64,000 nucleotides of DNA, taken from NCBI GenBank assembly GCA_021018815.1, contig JAITYX010000087.1:930001-994000 (forward strand), in the 5' to 3' direction. Under the pieces are notes generated by a model, which was not told the origin of the DNA, did not search any database, and saw only the letters and a program-made list of their open reading frames with translations. The stretch comes from Talinum fruticosum. Lineage: Eukaryota; Streptophyta; Magnoliopsida; Caryophyllales; Talinaceae. Position numbers and translations under genes: made by a program. Below, one piece after another: positions 59,500 to 64,000 of this stretch; within the stretch, counting starts at the first letter, position 1, and each line of letters opens with the position of its first letter.

Positions 59500-60020
59500 A
59501 CGAGTGCATTAACCAATCACGAAGTTGCCCCATCATCCGCAAGATTTCTCTCTTCGAGCTCCTCTCGCTCGGGCTTCCGCGCGAGCCTCGGGAAGCATCG
59601 CACCTGTTGTGGGACGCCGCGGCTCGGGCGGCGCGCTTCCCGGACGCTCCTTGGGCTGCGGCAGCTCTAAGAGCATTTCTAATGCAGCCCGTCGAGCATG
59701 CCTAATATGGCGCGTTGGGCTAGACGAAAGATGAGCGTCTTCTTAAGGAGTGCGTGCAGGTTCCTCTATCGATACCTTCTCAAGTAATATTTGTTTTTGA
59801 TTGTTAAGAAATCCGAGGGCTTGAGAAAGAAGTATAGCCCTAAGACCATCTACAGCGCAGCGCGCGTCGGACGAGGCGCGCCGACGTGGTGCGCGGAGCG
59901 AGACGCGTCGTCCCACAGTGGACGCGCGTCTTCCCGAGGTGCGCGTGCGGCGCGGCTCTCGGCGCCTGACTCAACCGTAACCCGTTTCGGATGTCACGCG
60001 ATAATTGGTTGAAAATTTAC
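59500..60020. mobile_element. GC-rich nested block with MITE-like ends
   Basis: This sharply GC-rich island in AT-rich DNA includes cgcagcgcgcgtcggacg at about 59,856–59,873. The phrases taagagcatttctaatgcag (59,668) and taagaccatctacagcgcag (59,841) resemble PIF/Harbinger ends after a TAA. The stretch 59,703–59,785 (taatatggcgcgttgggctag…) is repeated at 60,774–60,856, and 59,795–59,840 repeats the segment that precedes the other Harbinger-like ends. I read it as one or more small nested elements. ORFs here (59,487–60,012) are GC-driven and unsupported. Confidence 0.45.
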
Positions 60021-60773
60021 CGATTTTTCTCTTTTTATGAGGGCCTATTAATTACATATTGTAAATTATAATTATAATTAATTTTTTTGACTCTCTCCCT
60101 CTCTCCCATGGGCTGGCTGTACTCTCTCTCTTTGCTATTTTTTTTTTTTTTTGAAAACTCTCTCTGTGCTATAGATTACAAAAATTATATATATATATTG
60201 TCTCTCATTTTTTGTTTATTTGGTGCACTCTCTGCTAATTTGATGCACTCTCTCTCTACAGTTGAATCAACTCTCTATCCACCTCTCTATCCACCAAAAA
60301 TTATTTAAAAGTTACAGAAACTAAAATTTTAATATTATTGTCTCACATTTTTATTTAATAAAAATTTTAATATTATTATATCAAAAATCGCAACCTAAAC
60401 ACAATAAATTTACGCGTTATATTATTGTAATAACATTACTATTATTATTATTATGTATTTTTTATTTAATAAAATTTTTATTATTATAGCATCATTTTTT
60501 TAAAAAATTTACAAACTAAAATAATTAATTTAAATCTTCATATTGCACCGAATAATTTTTTTATATATTATAAAGATAAATAATAATATAAAATTAAATA
60601 TATAAATTAATTAAATATATTGATAACTAGGCTTCATTGGGATTATTTAAATAGGTGAACCTTATATTGTGGAAGTAAAGATTTAAAAGAGTAAAAAAGT
60701 AGACTTTTTACTAATGTGTCAATATAAGCTCTCACCGGGTGACCCTAAAACAGCTCACCCACCGAAGATGCTC

Positions 60774-61620
60774 TAATATGGCGTGTTGTGCTAGACGTGT
60801 GACGAGCGTCTTCTCGAGGAGTGTGTGCAGGCTCCTCAATCGACACCTTCTCAAGTAGACCCCGCTGCACAACTGTTTATATGTGATTGGCTAACGAAGG
60901 AATGAATTAGAGATGGGGAATGCCTTTGTGATGGGAAATGGAGGTTGGTAAGGTGAAAATTTAAAAGTGGTTGAATTAATGAGAGATAGGAATTAAAATG
61001 GAAAGAATAAATGAGCTGGGGAAAAGCACTCAGGAAAATGAAAAAAGCAATGGCTCAATTTTGAGTTGTTGAAAAATATTTTTTATGTGTAAGTTTTTTT
61101 TATGTTGGAAAAATTTTTAATGTCACAAAAGCACTGGGGAAAGAAAAAAAAATGAAGTGTTGTATTATTTTAATACCATTGCTATTATTATTGTAATTTT
61201 TTTTATTTAATTCAATTTCTAATATTATTGTATTATTTGTTTAAAAAAATAATTAATTTATGTGTTGTATTATTGTAATAATATTGTTATTACTATTGTA
61301 TCTTTTTTTATTTAAGAAAATGTCTAATATTATTGCATTGTTTGTTTAAAAAATTATAAAATAAAATAATTAATTTTAATTTTCGTAGTGCACCGAATAA
61401 ATTTTTATGTATTATAAAAATAAATAATAATATAAAATAAAATATATAAACTAATTAAATATGTTAATGAGTGGAATCCATGCAGATTATTCGAATAGGT
61501 GAATTTTGTTGGTAAGTGCTGCATTGTGAAACTAAGAATTTAAGAATAATATTATGAAAATAAAAACTACTAGTTTAATATACTCCGCTTAAGAATGCGA
61601 TACAGGAATCAAACAACAAA
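60774..61620. repeat. Harbinger-related flank and debris
   Basis: 60,774–60,856 repeats 59,703–59,785. 61,160–61,510 repeats, in the same orientation, the right subterminal region of the Harbinger element (about 60,420–60,660), including attattgtaataatatt, gtgcaccgaataa and gattattcgaataggtgaa. This suggests the decayed right end of a second related element. Confidence 0.5.
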
Positions 61621-61790
61621 TAATCTTCACTAGCTCACTTTAGGCCCTATACCATATATTGATCCTTCAATTAATATGTAGATTACCTATTCGTAGTCTA
61701 CCTCAAACTTCATATTCTCCATGTCCTACATTCTCTCTCCATCAAGAGCCATAGAAATTCCGATGTATGTGACCTTATTATGGCATTTGG

Positions 61791-62871
61791 TTGAATGTAA
61801 TGTAATGAGGATGTAATGTAATTAAATATATAATATAATTAGATAAGTAATATAATGGGACAATAATTAAATTAATATGTTTGGTTATATAAAAATTGTA
61901 ACGTAATCACAAAGGTAGTGGATTATTTCAATGGTAAAAAATAGTAATTAAATTATTATAGTGGAGATAAATGTTATCTAAATAAAAATTTGAGGTATAT
62001 ATTTAGATTTGAGCTTTTTAAAATATTTTCTATCAAATAATCAAGTTTTATTTCTTTCTCAAGCAAATGTCAACTATATTATTCTAACGGCAATAAAAAC
62101 CGTAATAGAGACAAATGTTATTCACATAAAAATATTTTAAATTTGAAATCATATTTGAGATTATTTTAATATTTTCTATCATATTTTCTAATTTTAAATA
62201 TTTTTGTGACAAAAAAGACCAACTGGATTATTCTAGTGGCGATAAATATTTGTCGTAGTGAAGATAAATGTTATCCAAATAACAAAACTTCAAACTCTAA
62301 CCTTATATTTGAGGTTTTTTTAATCTCTTCTATCATATAATTAAGTTTTAAATTTTTTTCATTGATAAAAAAACCAACTAAAATTATTTTATTGATGATA
62401 AATATTTATTAAATTAAAGATAAATGTTAACAAGTAAAAAATATTTTATCTAAAAATTTTAGTTCAACCTTTTTTTATCTTTTTAATTGAATAGTTAATT
62501 TTGAAACCAAAATGTTGAAGTTGAATTTTTCTCTTAATGACCAACCGGTCATATAATATATTAAGATAATAGAAGAAAAAAATCAAATTCCTTCTCAAAT
62601 GCATGAAAGTTTTTGCTTTCCAAGGAGGAGGAAAAAAAGGATACAGAATAGAGAGAGGGAGAGAAAGAGAGAGAGTTATTGCAAGTATATTAAAATGTGA
62701 TGACAAGGATGGATGTAATCATAATTATTTAGTAAATGTTTAAGTAATTGTAATTGTATAGGTAGTGTTTAATGTGATTACAATGCAATTTTAATTGCAT
62801 TATAAAATTGTAACTAAATATAATAATGCAATGACTATTATCAATTTAACTGTATCCAATCAAACATGCCA
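61791..62871. mobile_element. MITE-like element, about 1.1 kb
   Basis: The left end TGGCATTTGGTTGAATGTAA and the inverted right end TGGCATGTTTGATTGGATAC share the GGCAT-TTTGGTTG pattern of plant MITE termini. The interior is AT-rich with ttacaattac/gtaattgtaa phrases near both ends. A 3-bp target duplication is not clear (tta against tat). No coding capacity; the minus ORF 62,464–62,706 is random. Confidence 0.5.
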
Positions 62872-62879
62872 TATAGGTA

Positions 62880-63230
62880 GACTTAATCTCGTTAATGATC
62901 GAAACATAGCATCAAAAGTGACCATTCAAGCCAGGTAGAATTCAAACTAAAATCTGTTCCCTCAAAGACCCACCACCATCTAGGGAGTTGGAAGGTCTTA
63001 TATAACAATCATACTTTTTAATTTTATTAAATTATAAAATTATAAAAAGACTAATTCTGATGACCCTATTATCAACTAGAATATCAATTGATGAGTATTT
63101 GACATATTGATATAATAGTGTACATTATCATATATATAATATTAAAAGTTGGGTCCGAGCGATGTAGGAGCGACACATAGGATGCTTATTTGGCGATATC
63201 ATTAATTACAAAATTAGATTATCTTTAAAT
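62880..63230. other. No gene seen
   Basis: Ordinary AT-rich sequence. A patch ggtccgagcgatgtaggagcg (63,154–63,174) stands out in base composition only. Confidence 0.4.
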
Positions 63231-63900
63231 AACTTTACTAATTTAGTAAAAATAACATTAATATTATACTTTTCCAATAATGATATACTAATTTAGTAAT
63301 GAAATTTTACGATAAAAATTACATTAATATTATACTTCAATACTATACTATTTTAATAATCTAATTTTTTAAAAATTATTTTAATATATAATTTATGTAA
63401 CCGACTACATAATAAAAAAATATTATAGATTTTTAATTATGATATGCTAATTTAGACATGAAATTTGATGATAAAAAATACATTGATATTATACTTCAAT
63501 ATTTGAAAAATTAAATTATTTTAAAATAATTTAACTAACTTAGTAATGAAATTTGATGATAAAAATTACAATAATATTATAATAATGTACTAATTTAAAA
63601 CAATTAAAGTAGAGTATAAAATGTAATTTTTCAAATTCATTTCAATACAAAAGTTATGTAACCGACTACATAATTTAAAAAATTTAAAAGAATAACTTTA
63701 AAAATAATATAATTTAATAATAAAATTAGAGTGTATAATGTAATTTTTTCAAATTTGTTTTGAAACTGAAATTTATCTAACCACCTACATAATGCAAAAA
63801 TATTAAAATGTTTCAATTGTGATATACTAATTTAGTGATGAAATTTGATAATAATAAATTACATTACATATATACTTATACATCAATATTATACTCAAAT
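63230..63900. repeat. Degenerate AT-rich higher-order tandem repeat
   Basis: Two phrases alternate. atgaaatttgatgataaaaa, preceded by ctaatttagt, occurs near 63,290, 63,450, 63,545 and 63,835. tatgtaaccgactacataat occurs near 63,395, 63,655 and, mutated, 63,773. Spacing is irregular, so this is an old array or several fragments of one repeat. Confidence 0.6.
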
Positions 63901-64000
63901 ATGATTAATATAAATATTATTAGCATGACTAATATAAATTATTACTTTTAAAATTATTATTAATATTTGCTCTCTTGAACTCTTGAATTTCTATACTTCT

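Larger units (their letters stand above)
56544..60773 (-). mobile_element. PIF/Harbinger transposon, about 4.2 kb
   Basis: It is flanked by TAA at 56,541–56,543 and 60,774–60,776, the usual 3-bp target of this superfamily. The left end CAACATCTCCAATGAGTGAG and the inverted right end GAGCATCTTCGGTGGGTGAG are related. Similarity continues inward for about 300 bp on each side (shared ctcacctatttaaata, ttaaaatt… and ttggtgca phrases). The element carries a minus-strand transposase, a (TA)n tract and a GC-rich block that is probably a nested insertion. Confidence 0.8.

Noticed and set aside
59525..60012. Ala/Arg-rich ORFs in the GC-rich block
   Set aside because: Two frames are open at once because of base composition; the block carries transposon-like ends.
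63115..63210. Helitron 5' end (tatataatattaaaagttgggtccgagcg)
   Set aside because: The wording recalls some plant Helitron starts, but there is no TC start, no 3' hairpin-CTRR end and no Rep/helicase sequence in the window.
1..64000. CRISPR array, prophage, operon or organelle insert
   Set aside because: No regularly spaced identical repeats, bacterial gene structure, rRNA or recognisable plastid/mitochondrial gene was seen.

Overview
The window is nuclear DNA from a flowering plant, most likely a eudicot. It is AT-rich, has GT–AG introns, and consists almost entirely of nested and decayed transposable elements with one intact host gene. I cannot name the species. No bacterial or organellar operon, rRNA, CRISPR array or confident functional tRNA gene is visible.

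The only convincing host gene is a four-exon BTB/POZ–NPH3 family gene on the + strand (35,581–38,549; 675 residues). By recall it resembles the Arabidopsis At5g48130 type. It lies between a Ty1/copia remnant upstream and a cluster of Ty3/gypsy LTRs downstream.

Layout:
- 1–12,600: minus-strand LTR retrotransposons. A gag-only element with about 2-kb LTR-like repeats (about 1,500–3,806 and 7,990–9,959) carries a degenerate gag. An En/Spm (CACTA) remnant lies between its gag and its right-hand LTR. The whole seems to sit inside a Tat/Ogre-like element whose 5' LTR and primer-binding site are at 10,615–12,598.
- 12,600–17,000: a tRNA-derived (SINE-like) head, unclassified degenerate sequence, and a + strand LTR of the Tat-like family.
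- 17,000–21,830: a nearly perfect hairpin of about 100-bp arms, then a strongly decayed endogenous pararetrovirus (Caulimoviridae-like): zinc knuckle, aspartic protease, reverse transcriptase, RNase H, a trailing reading frame and a virus-type promoter.
- 22,850–31,880: two related segments of about 3.3 kb, each with an LTR-like part, degenerate AT-rich short repeats and a (TA)n tract.
- 40,240–46,430: two more Tat-like LTRs in + orientation. The second is interrupted by a 1.5-kb non-autonomous CACTA element.
- 46,439–56,540: a duplicated 1.8-kb segment carrying a degenerate RRM-type LINE-like ORF1. The second copy is split by a 3.3-kb CACTA element, and the first copy preserves the empty site.
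- 56,544–60,773: a PIF/Harbinger element with a frameshifted transposase that keeps its DDE residues, TAA target duplications and long subterminal inverted repeats.
- 60,774–64,000: further Harbinger-related debris, a MITE-like element, and a degenerate AT-rich tandem repeat at the end.

Apart from the NPH3-family gene, essentially every long reading frame is a transposon or viral relic or random. The most informative features are the insertion junctions that can be read against paralogous empty sites, the two large foldbacks, and the pararetroviral relic.
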